NCBI RefSeq assembly: GCF_016887565.1
Contig: NZ_CP069396.1
Coordinates: 1,081,001-1,145,000, forward strand
Origin: Archangium violaceum
GTDB taxonomy: Bacteria > Myxococcota > Myxococcia > Myxococcales > Myxococcaceae
Reading direction: 5' to 3'
Length of the DNA stretch: 64,000 bases
Shown: positions 56,740-64,000 of the stretch, piece by piece
Layout of the letters: each line of letters opens with the position of its first letter
Position numbering within the stretch: the first letter of the stretch is position 1
Notes under the pieces: model-generated
Told to the model about the DNA's origin: nothing
The model's database searches: none
What the model saw: the letters and a program-made list of their open reading frames with translations, nothing else
Position numbers and translations under genes: made by a program

Positions 56740-58668
56740 ATGCACGCTGTCTTCAAGAGACGCATCCTGCACACGCTGGCGCTGGGCCTGTCGCTGACCG
56801 CCGTCGCCGACGCGCACGCCGCGGCCAAGGACCTGGTCCCGCGCGCCGCCGCCATCAAGCCCAAGGGCGCCGAGCTCCCTCGGGGCATGTACGTGGAGCG
56901 TCTCGTGGTGAAGTTCCACGAGGGCACCCGGGTGCGTCCGCGCGACGGCCGGCTGGTGGCCCTCGCCTCCGAGCGCGGCCCCGACGAGCGCTCGCTCCTG
57001 GCCCGCAGCGGGCTCGATGATGCGCGCCTCGCCACGGACCTCGCCTCCGTGTCGGACCTGCTGGCCCGCGTGCCCCGCTCGGGCTCCCTGAAGCCTCTCT
57101 TCAAGCAGGACGAGGCCTCCCTCGCCGAGCTCAAGCGCTCGGGCGAGGAGCGCGGTGGCCGCCAACTGGCCGACCTCGGCCTCTACGTCGAGGTGCCGCT
57201 GCTGCCCGGTACCACCGTCGGCGGCGTGCAGGACATGCTCGAGCGGCTCAACGCCCTGGATAGCGTGGAGGTGGCCTACGCCGAGCCTCCCGCCGAGCCC
57301 GCGATGGTGGGCTTCGGCTCCCTGCTCGCCTCGGGGTTGCTGGCCGCCGCGGACATCCCGCCCGCCACCGCCAGCTACGAGAGCCGCCAGGGCTACCTGG
57401 AAGCGGCCCCGAGTGGCGTCGACGCGCGCTACTCCTGGACGGTGCCCGGCGGCAAGGGCGCGGGCGTGCGCATCGTCGACGTCGAGGGCGGCTGGAACAC
57501 CACCCACGAGGACATGCCCGGCCTCTTCCGCATGAATGGCACCCAGTACAGTGACATCGGCTGGCGCAACCACGGCACCGCCGTGCTGGGCGAGATGGTG
57601 GGCGCGGCCAACGGCTACGGCGTCACCGGCATCGCCCACGAGGCCTCCGCCGGTTACGAGAGCATCGGCAGCCAGAGCTCCGCGAGCGCCATCGCCAACG
57701 CCGCGGCCGCCGTGGGCCGCGGGGGCGTCGTGCTCATTGAATTGCACGCCCAGGGCCCCGCCGACAGCACCGCCTGCACCTGCAACACCAGCCAGTGCAA
57801 CTACATCGCCATGGAGTACTGGCAGGCCAACTACGACGCCATCGCCACCGCCACCGCCAACGGCACCCACGTGGTGGAGGCCGCCGGCAACGGCAGCGCC
57901 AACCTGGATGACGCGGCCTACGGCGGCGTCTTCAACCGCGCGGTGCGCGACTCGGGCGCCATCCTCGTGGGCGCCAGCACCGCCACCACCCGCGTCCCCA
58001 TGTGCTGGACCAACTTCGGCTCCCGCGTCGACGTGCACGGCTGGGGCGAGAGCGTGACGTCGCTCGGCTATGGCGACCTGTTCGGCTCCGCCTACGGCGA
58101 GAACCAGTACTACACCGCCTCCTTCAGCGGCACCTCCAGCGCCTCGCCCATCGTCACCGCCTCCGTGGCCGACCTCCAGGGCGTGGCCCTCGCGCGCGGC
58201 AAGGGCGCGCTGGAGCCCCGCTACCTGCGCAGCATCCTCGCCTCCACGGGCACCCCGCAGGCCTCCGACTCGCGCAACATCGGCCGCCTGCCCAACCTGC
58301 GTCAGGCCATCGCCCAGCTGTCCGACTTCACCTGGTCCCAGTCCGGCGCCCTCGCGGGCCAGTACTGCGTCCAGTTCATCGAGACCTCGGACCCCAACGC
58401 CTGGAACGACAACTACCTGTGCTCCACCGTGAACCACGGCATCCAGTGGAGCAGCGCCGGGCCCATCTCCGGCATGCGCTGCACGCAGATTCACGAGGGC
58501 GCCGAGCCCGTCGAGCACACCTGGAATGACAACTACGTCTGCGTGCCCACCAGCAGCCCGCTCCAGTTCTCCTGGTCGTCCGCGGGCCCCATCTCGGGCA
58601 AGCAGTGCGTCCAGGTGTACGAGGACTCGGACCCGCACACGTGGAACGACAACTACCTCTGCTACTGA
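56740..58668 (+). CDS. Subtilisin-like serine protease (S8) with C-terminal repeats
   Basis: The 642-residue secreted protease has a signal peptide (1-28) and a propeptide-like region up to about 220. The S8 catalytic domain has Asp247 (RIVDVEGGWN), His278 (RNHGTAVLGE), oxyanion Asn384 (AAGNGS) and Ser466 (SGTSSASP). The Asp motif is DVEGG rather than the common DTGV/DSG. The C-terminal 130 residues are three repeats of about 43 residues (FSWSSAGPISGKQCVQ, DPHTWNDNYLC) each with two Cys, perhaps a binding module. A predatory or developmental role is plausible but not shown. Confidence 0.92.
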   Translation: MHAVFKRRILHTLALGLSLTAVADAHAAAKDLVPRAAAIKPKGAELPRGMYVERLVVKFHEGTRVRPRDGRLVALASERGPDERSLLARSGLDDARLATDLASVSDLLARVPRSGSLKPLFKQDEASLAELKRSGEERGGRQLADLGLYVEVPLLPGTTVGGVQDMLERLNALDSVEVAYAEPPAEPAMVGFGSLLASGLLAAADIPPATASYESRQGYLEAAPSGVDARYSWTVPGGKGAGVRIVDVEGGWNTTHEDMPGLFRMNGTQYSDIGWRNHGTAVLGEMVGAANGYGVTGIAHEASAGYESIGSQSSASAIANAAAAVGRGGVVLIELHAQGPADSTACTCNTSQCNYIAMEYWQANYDAIATATANGTHVVEAAGNGSANLDDAAYGGVFNRAVRDSGAILVGASTATTRVPMCWTNFGSRVDVHGWGESVTSLGYGDLFGSAYGENQYYTASFSGTSSASPIVTASVADLQGVALARGKGALEPRYLRSILASTGTPQASDSRNIGRLPNLRQAIAQLSDFTWSQSGALAGQYCVQFIETSDPNAWNDNYLCSTVNHGIQWSSAGPISGMRCTQIHEGAEPVEHTWNDNYVCVPTSSPLQFSWSSAGPISGKQCVQVYEDSDPHTWNDNYLCY

Positions 58669-58726
58669 GGTAGGGCGGGGTTGACGGGAGGGCCGCACGT
58701 CCAGAGACGGGCCGCCCTTCCGCCGC

Positions 58727-60505
58727 TCAGGCGGGCTTCTTCTGCTCGTCCTTCTCGAAGAGCTCCTCCAGCTCCTTGCGCGCCTGGTTCGCCAGCTCGA
58801 CGAGCTTCTTCTCGTCCCCGTGATGCTTGTAGGTGGCCTGGATGAGGGCCTCGTCGTGCTCGCGGAAGCGGTCCAGCGCGGTCTTGGCCTGCGACCAGGT
58901 GAGCCCCAGCTCCTGCAGAATCTCTCCCGTCATCTCCAGGCTGCCCGCGTACGTCTCGCGCATGACGTGGGTGATGCCCAGGTTCAACAGCCGGTAGGTG
59001 TGCTGCCGGTTGCGGGCCCGCGCGAAGATGGTGAGGTGCGGGAAGTGCTGGCGCACCGTCTCCGCCGTGCGCATGGAGGCCTCCACGTCGTCGATGGCCA
59101 GCACGAAGAGCTTCGCCTTGTCCGCGCGCGCGGCCCGCAGCAAGTCCAACCGCGAGGCGTCGCCGTAGTGCAGCTTCGTGTTGCCGAAGCGCTTGAGGAA
59201 GTCGATGTGCTCGGGGCTGGCGTCCAGGGCGGTGAAGCCGATGCGCTTGGCGCGCAGCAGCCGGCCCACCACCTGCCCCACGCGCCCGAAGCCCGCGATG
59301 ATGACGGGATGGTCCTCGTCGGGGGCCACGTCGAACTCGCGCTTCTCCTTCTTGTGGAAGCGGGGCCGGATGAACCGGTCATAGACGAGGAAGAGCACCG
59401 GGGTGACGGCCATGGAGAGGCTCACCACCACCACCAGCAGATCCGCCAGCTCGCGCTCCATCACCCGGAAGCCCACCGCGAGCCCGAAGAGCACGAAGGC
59501 GAACTCGCCGCCCTGGGAGATGACCACCGCCATGCTCAGGGCGGGCTCGTCACTCTTGAAGGCCCACCTGCCCAGGGCGTAGAGCACCAGCGCCTTGAGC
59601 AGCACCAGCCCGAGCACCAGCGCCACCACGCGCACCGGGCCGCTGGTGAGCAGGCCGATGTTCACCGACATGCCCACCGCGATGAAGAAGAGGCCCAGCA
59701 GCAGGCCCTTGAAGGGCTCGATGTCGGCCTCCAGCTCGTGGCGGTACTCCGAGTCCGCCAGCAGCACGCCGGCCAGGAAGGCCCCCAGCGCCATGGACAA
59801 CCCCACCTGACTCACCAGCAGCGCGGTGCCCACCACCAGCAGCAGCGCGGTGGCGGTGAACAGCTCCTGGCTGTGCAGCGAGGCCACGAAGCGGAAGAGG
59901 GGCCGCAGCACATAGCGGCCTCCCAGGACGACGCCGGCCAGCACGCCCACCACCTCGAGCGCCGACACCCACCCGGGCTGGGTCGACTGCGTCACCGGCT
60001 CCCCGAGGAAGGGTAGCAGCGCCAGCAGCGGGATGACGGCCAGGTCCTGGAAGAGCAGGATGCCGAAGGAGGCCCGCCCGTGCTCCGTGGGCAGCTCGTT
60101 CTTCTCCGCCAGCAGCTGCAGGGCGAAGGCCGTGGAGGACAGCGACAACCCCAGCCCGGCGATGAGCGCGGTGGGCAGCCGCAGCCCGAGCAGCAGCCCC
60201 ACCGCCGCGAGCAGGGCCCCCGTGGCCACCACCTGCGCCCCGCCCAGGCCGAACACCGAGCGGCGCAGCTCCCACAGGCGCGAAGGTTGGAGCTCCAACC
60301 CGATGAGGAAGAGCAGCAGCACCACGCCCAGCTCGGCGAAGTGGAGGATGCTCTCCACGTCCGAGATGAGCCCCACTCCCCACGGGCCGATGACCATCCC
60401 CGCCGCCAGGTAGCCGAGGACCGAGCCCAGGCCCAGTCGCTTGAAGATGGGAACGGACACCACAGCGGAGGCCAGGAAGACGAGGGCCTGGTGCAGGAAG
60501 GACAT
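58727..60505 (-). CDS. CPA2 cation:proton antiporter with TrkA-N domain (KefB/KefC-like)
   Basis: The 592-residue protein has a 12-13-helix Na+/H+ exchanger domain (about 1-380) with GYLAAGMVIGPWG, LLLFLIGLELQP, FGILLFQDLAVIPLLAL and MALGAFLAGVLLADSEY. A cytoplasmic TrkA-N domain (about 400-520) follows with the dinucleotide loop IIAGFGRVGQVVGRLL, then a charged tail. KefB/C relatives export K+ in exchange for H+ and are gated by glutathione adducts; whether this one is gated so is unknown. It is divergent from the first PAS kinase. Confidence 0.93.
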   Translation of the reverse strand: MSFLHQALVFLASAVVSVPIFKRLGLGSVLGYLAAGMVIGPWGVGLISDVESILHFAELGVVLLLFLIGLELQPSRLWELRRSVFGLGGAQVVATGALLAAVGLLLGLRLPTALIAGLGLSLSSTAFALQLLAEKNELPTEHGRASFGILLFQDLAVIPLLALLPFLGEPVTQSTQPGWVSALEVVGVLAGVVLGGRYVLRPLFRFVASLHSQELFTATALLLVVGTALLVSQVGLSMALGAFLAGVLLADSEYRHELEADIEPFKGLLLGLFFIAVGMSVNIGLLTSGPVRVVALVLGLVLLKALVLYALGRWAFKSDEPALSMAVVISQGGEFAFVLFGLAVGFRVMERELADLLVVVVSLSMAVTPVLFLVYDRFIRPRFHKKEKREFDVAPDEDHPVIIAGFGRVGQVVGRLLRAKRIGFTALDASPEHIDFLKRFGNTKLHYGDASRLDLLRAARADKAKLFVLAIDDVEASMRTAETVRQHFPHLTIFARARNRQHTYRLLNLGITHVMRETYAGSLEMTGEILQELGLTWSQAKTALDRFREHDEALIQATYKHHGDEKKLVELANQARKELEELFEKDEQKKPA

Positions 60506-60615
60506 GGCGTCTTCTTGTCATGGCCGCTCGCCGGTGGGCAATCCCAGGTCCCCCGCACAGCGGGCGGACGGGCGCGCCGGATGGAGTACCCCCTTGCCAG
60601 CGGTTCTCCTCCTCC

Positions 60616-61863
60616 ATGCTGCCGCTCCACCCGTTTCCCCTCCCAGACAGGACCTCCGCCACGTCGGAGGAGACGCCCCTCGAGGGTGTGTGTTGCTGTG
60701 GCCACGGCGTGTCTCCCTTCACCGGCTCGCCTCACGAGGGCCAGGGGCCCTGGAGGAGATCGCCGACGCCCGCCAGCCCGGACCGCGACGAGGACTTCCG
60801 CCTCCTGGTCGAGAGCGTGGAGGACGCCGCCCTCCTCATGCTCGACCCCGGTGGCCGCATCACGAGCTGGAATGTCGGCGCCGAGCGCATCAAGGGGCAC
60901 CGCGCCGAGGACATCCTCGGGCGGCACTTCTCCGTCCTCTTCTCCGAGGAGGACGTCGCCGTGGGCCGGCCCCGGCGGCTGCTGAGCACGGCGGAGGCGC
61001 GGGGCAAGGCCCGGGACGAGGGCTGGCGGGTGCGCGCGGACGGCTCGCGCTTCTACGCCCATGTCGTCCTCACCGCCCTGCGCGGCCCCGACGGCGAGCT
61101 CCGCGGCTTCGCCAAGGTGACACGTGACATCACCGCGCGCCGCGAGACCGAGGCCCGGCTGCGTGAGGCGCAGGAGTCGCTGCGCCGCGGTGAGTCCCTG
61201 TCCCGGATGGGCACGCTCGTGGCCGGCGTGGCCCACGAGGTGCGCAACCCCCTCTTCGGCATCTCCGCCACGCTCGACGCCCTGGAGGCGCAGCCCGGTC
61301 ATCCCCAGCCGACCGCGCACTCCCTCACCCTGCTGCGGCGCGAGGTGTCACGCCTCGACACGCTCATGCGGGAGCTGCTCACCTACGGCCGCCCGCGGAG
61401 CACCGAGCTGCAGCCGGGCCCGCTCTCCAGCGTGCTGGACGCGGCCTTGGACGCCACCGCCGCCCTCGCCCGCGAGCGCGAGGTGCGCGTGGAGCCACGG
61501 GTGGAGCCGGACCTGCCCCGCGTGGCCATGGAGCCGGGGCGGCTCACCCAGGTGTTCCACAACCTGCTCACCAACGCCCTCCAGCACTCCCCGCGCGGCG
61601 GCACCGTGTGGCTCACCGCGCGGCACGTCGTGGGCGACGGGGCCCCCCGGGTGGAGTGCGGGGTGAGGGACCAGGGACCTGGCTTCCCACCCGAGGAACT
61701 GCCGCGCGCCTTCGAGCCCTTCTTCACCCGCCGGACGGGCGGCGTGGGCCTGGGCCTCCCCATCGTCCAACGCATCGTGGAGGAGCACCACGGGACGGTC
61801 TCCGTCGGCAACCGGCCCGAGGGGGGCGCCGAGGTCCGCGTGTGTCTCCCCACGGGAGGATGA
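60616..61863 (+). CDS. PAS-domain histidine kinase A
   Basis: This cytoplasmic kinase is about 415 residues. The N-terminal 60 residues are unconserved and include a Cys cluster (GVCCCGHG). A PAS domain begins EDFRLLVESVEDAALLML (about residue 60) and ends GFAKVTRDITARRETEA. HisKA follows with the H-box GVAHEVRNPLFGIS, then HATPase_c (NLLTNALQHSP, DQGPGFP, GVGLGLPIVQRIVEEHHG). It closely resembles the next gene, from which it arose by local duplication or the reverse. The start is uncertain because no ribosome-binding site is evident at ATG 60616. Its partner is probably the NtrC-type regulator downstream. Confidence 0.85.
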   Translation: MLPLHPFPLPDRTSATSEETPLEGVCCCGHGVSPFTGSPHEGQGPWRRSPTPASPDRDEDFRLLVESVEDAALLMLDPGGRITSWNVGAERIKGHRAEDILGRHFSVLFSEEDVAVGRPRRLLSTAEARGKARDEGWRVRADGSRFYAHVVLTALRGPDGELRGFAKVTRDITARRETEARLREAQESLRRGESLSRMGTLVAGVAHEVRNPLFGISATLDALEAQPGHPQPTAHSLTLLRREVSRLDTLMRELLTYGRPRSTELQPGPLSSVLDAALDATAALAREREVRVEPRVEPDLPRVAMEPGRLTQVFHNLLTNALQHSPRGGTVWLTARHVVGDGAPRVECGVRDQGPGFPPEELPRAFEPFFTRRTGGVGLGLPIVQRIVEEHHGTVSVGNRPEGGAEVRVCLPTGG

Positions 61864-61878
61864 GGTTCCTCTCCCTCC

Positions 61879-63072
61879 ATGCCGACCCATCCGCCTCGAC
61901 CCTCGGAATGCCCCGGTGAGCAGCCCTCCTGTGCGTTCCCCAATCCCACCCCCCCGGACTGCGGTGAGGACTTCCGCCTCCTGGTCGAGAGCGTGGAGGA
62001 CGCCGCCCTCTTCATGCTCGGGCCCGATGGCCGCATCACGAGCTGGAACACGGGCGGCGAGCGCATCACGGGCTACTGCGCCGCGGAGGCCCTCGGGATG
62101 CACTTCTCGAAGGCCTACCTCGAGGAGGACCTCGCCACGGGTCTGCCCCAGCGGCTGTTGGAGGAGGCGGAGTCCTCGGGCAAGGCGCGGACCGAGGGCT
62201 GGCGGGTGCGCAAGGACGGCTCGCGCTTCTACTCCCGCACCCTCTACACCGCGCTGCGGGGCCCGGATGGCCGGCTTCGCGGCTTCGCCGGGATGACCCG
62301 CGACATCACCGCGCGCCGCGAGACCGAGGCCCGGCTGCGCGAGGCGCAGGACTCGCTGCGCCGCAACGAGACCCTGTCGCTGATGGGGGCGCTGGTGGCC
62401 GGCGTGGCCCACGAGGTGCGCAATCCCCTCTTCGGCATCTCCGCCACCCTGGATGCCTTCGAGGCGCGCTTCGGCCAATCACGGGAGCACGTGCCCTACG
62501 TCTCCATGCTCCGGCGCGAGGTGTCGCGCCTGCACCAGCTCGTGCACGGGCTGCTCACCTATGGCCGCCCGCCCAGCACCGAGCTCCACCCCTGTACGCT
62601 CTCCAGCGTGCTCGACGAGGCCGTGTCCGTCACCGCCGCCCTCGCCCATGAGCGCGAGGTCCACGTGGAGGTGCGGGTGGCGCCGGACCTGCCCCGCATC
62701 CCCATGGATCCAGGCCGGCTCGCCCAGGTGTTCCAGAACCTGCTCGCCAACGCGCTCCAGCACTCCCCACACGGTGGCACCGTGCGGCTCATCGCGCGGA
62801 GGAGCCCGGACGAGGAAGCCACCCGGGTCGAGTGCCTGGTGATGGACCAGGGGCCCGGCTTCTCACCCGAGGATCTGCCGCACGTCTTCGAGCCCTTCTA
62901 CTCTCAGCGTCCAGGGGGGGTGGGTCTTGGCCTCTCCATCGTCCAACGTATCGTGGAGGAACATCGTGGCTCGGTCTCCGTGGGCAACAGGCCCGAGGGG
63001 GGCGCCGAGGTCCGGGTGTGCCTGCCTGCCGAGGGGGCGCTGAATGCAGCGACGGATTCTGGTGGTCGATGA
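61879..63072 (+). CDS. PAS-domain histidine kinase B
   Basis: The 397-residue paralogue of kinase A has the same layout: PAS at about 30-145, HisKA (GVAHEVRNPLFGIS), HATPase_c (NLLANALQHSP, DQGPGFS, GVGLGLSIVQRIVEEH). It starts 15 bp after kinase A. Its 3' end overlaps the NtrC-type gene by 29 nt, so kinase B and the regulator are translationally coupled and most likely form a two-component pair. No membrane segment is present, so the PAS domain should sense an intracellular cue. Confidence 0.92.
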   Translation: MPTHPPRPSECPGEQPSCAFPNPTPPDCGEDFRLLVESVEDAALFMLGPDGRITSWNTGGERITGYCAAEALGMHFSKAYLEEDLATGLPQRLLEEAESSGKARTEGWRVRKDGSRFYSRTLYTALRGPDGRLRGFAGMTRDITARRETEARLREAQDSLRRNETLSLMGALVAGVAHEVRNPLFGISATLDAFEARFGQSREHVPYVSMLRREVSRLHQLVHGLLTYGRPPSTELHPCTLSSVLDEAVSVTAALAHEREVHVEVRVAPDLPRIPMDPGRLAQVFQNLLANALQHSPHGGTVRLIARRSPDEEATRVECLVMDQGPGFSPEDLPHVFEPFYSQRPGGVGLGLSIVQRIVEEHRGSVSVGNRPEGGAEVRVCLPAEGALNAATDSGGR

Positions 63073-64000
63073 CGAGCCGGCGGTCCGTTTCGGCATCCGC
63101 CACTTCCTCGAGGCGCACGGATTGGAAGTCGTCGAGGCGGAGGGTTGCCGCCAGGCACGCGAGCTCTTCCGTGGCTCCCGGCCCGACCTGGTGCTGCTCG
63201 ACTACCGCCTGCGGGATGGCACCGCGCTCGACCTGCTCCCGGAGATGCGGGCGATGGACCCCTCCATCCCGGTGCTGGTGCTCACCGCACATGTCTCCAT
63301 CGACACCGCCGTCCAGGTCATCAAGCACGGCGCGGAACACTTCCTGCCCAAGCCGGTGGAGCTGCCCACCCTGTTGATGATGGTGGAGCGCCTGCTGGAG
63401 GCCCAGCAGACGCGCCGCCGGCAGCAGGCGCTCGCCGCGAGCGGCCCCGAGGCGCTCAATCCCTTCCTGGGTGGGAGCCGCGCCATCCGCGAGCTGGAGT
63501 CCACCGCGCGCCGCGTGCTGGACAGCGACAGCGCCGTCCTCATCCAGGGCGAGACGGGCAGTGGCAAGGGCGTGCTCGCCACGTGGCTGCACCTGCACGG
63601 CTCGCGCGGCGCGGGCCCGCTGGTCCAGCTCAACTGCGCGGGGCTGTCCCCGCAGTTCCTCGAGACGGAGCTCTTCGGCCACGAGCGAGGGGCCTTCACC
63701 AGCGCCGTGAGCCGCAAGCAGGGCCTGCTGGAGGTGGCCCACCGCGGCACCGTGTTCCTCGACGAGATTGGCGACATGGACCTCCTGGTGCAGCCCAAGC
63801 TGCTCAAGGTGCTGGAGGAGAAGCGCTTCCGCCGGCTGGGCGAGGTGGAGGACCGCTCGGTGGATGTGCGTCTCATCGCCGCCACCCACCAGAACCTGGC
63901 CGAGGCCGTGAGCGTTCACCGCTTCCGCAGCGACCTGTACTTCCGCATCAGCGCCCTGCCGCTGTTCATCCCCGCGCTGCGCGAGCGGCCCGAGGACATC
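63044..64000 (+). CDS. NtrC-family sigma-54-dependent response regulator (truncated by window edge)
   Basis: The first 319 codons are visible. A receiver domain (1-115) has the acidic pocket VDDEP, the phospho-acceptor Asp in VLLDYRLRDG, Thr in VLVLTAHVS and Lys in LPKPVEL. A sigma-54 AAA+ domain follows from about 145, with Walker A GETGSGKGVLA, the loop GAFTSA where most members have GAFTGA, and Walker B TVFLDEIGDM. The Arg-finger region and DNA-binding helix-turn-helix lie beyond the edge. GAGGGGG precedes the ATG, which is inside the end of kinase B. Confidence 0.93.
   Translation, partial: MQRRILVVDDEPAVRFGIRHFLEAHGLEVVEAEGCRQARELFRGSRPDLVLLDYRLRDGTALDLLPEMRAMDPSIPVLVLTAHVSIDTAVQVIKHGAEHFLPKPVELPTLLMMVERLLEAQQTRRRQQALAASGPEALNPFLGGSRAIRELESTARRVLDSDSAVLIQGETGSGKGVLATWLHLHGSRGAGPLVQLNCAGLSPQFLETELFGHERGAFTSAVSRKQGLLEVAHRGTVFLDEIGDMDLLVQPKLLKVLEEKRFRRLGEVEDRSVDVRLIAATHQNLAEAVSVHRFRSDLYFRISALPLFIPALRERPEDI

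Noticed and set aside
56716-58698. Minus-strand open frame of 660 codons over the subtilase gene
   Set aside because: It is antisense to a gene with a complete catalytic triad; the Val/Gly/Ala/His composition is typical of a shadow frame.

Overview
The window is GC-rich DNA (high G/C at third codon positions, long spurious antisense reading frames, few intergenic gaps) from a myxobacterium, most likely of the Cystobacterineae (Archangium, Cystobacter and relatives). The grounds are the many Ser/Thr kinases and hybrid sensor systems, DUF4215 'myxo-cysteine-rich' repeat lipoproteins, a DUF2381 protein, a kinase fused to a STAND ATPase, a bacteriophytochrome and an orphan terpene synthase. No rRNA, tRNA, CRISPR array or intact transposon was seen. 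The assignment rests on gene content only.

1-13.4 kb is mixed: a partial carbohydrate-binding-type lipoprotein, a CDP-alcohol phosphatidyltransferase, a frameshifted cysteine-rich gene, a TrpF-like protein, an M3 metallopeptidase, a jelly-roll lipoprotein, a class I terpene synthase, a thioredoxin, and an unusual protein joining an SMI1/KNR4 domain to an acidic stretch and a histone-H1-like Lys/Ala/Pro tail. 13.4-18.4 kb holds a response regulator/DUF218 pair and the genes atpG-atpD-(secreted protein)-atpC, without the other ATP synthase genes. 18.4-20.7 kb is a nitric-oxide defence operon (truncated haemoglobin, ferredoxin-type reductase, NsrR, thioredoxin-fold protein) preceded by two NsrR-type operators. 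20.8-27.4 kb carries an ADP-ribosylglycohydrolase, two membrane stress-type proteins, cytochrome bd oxidase (cydAB) and an acyl-CoA synthetase. 27.4-37.5 kb has a bacteriophytochrome divergent from a MEDS-domain kinase, a likely four-gene set (amidohydrolase, TfoX-like, HIT, prolyl oligopeptidase), an M23 peptidase and a DnaQ-fold exonuclease.

37.4-52.7 kb is the most striking part. A block of about 6 kb occurs twice in the same orientation. Each copy encodes a cysteine-rich lipoprotein, a TPR/PEGA protein and a membrane Ser/Thr kinase with a STAND ATPase and a coiled-coil tail. The intact flanking genes lie at the outer ends (exonuclease at the left, dynamin-like GTPase at the right). Truncated 3' ends of those same two genes face each other at the inner junction, as expected for a tandem duplication. 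A third kinase and a DUF2381 gene sit between the copies. The three genes of each copy are tightly coupled (8-nt gap, then ATGA overlap), so they probably form one envelope signalling unit.

52.5-64 kb contains the GTPase, a truncated toxin end with an intact pentapeptide-type putative immunity gene, an intact paralogue of the frameshifted cysteine-rich gene, a 58-residue cysteine-rich peptide, a subtilase with three C-terminal repeats, a CPA2 antiporter, two adjacent paralogous PAS histidine kinases and an NtrC-type regulator cut by the right edge.
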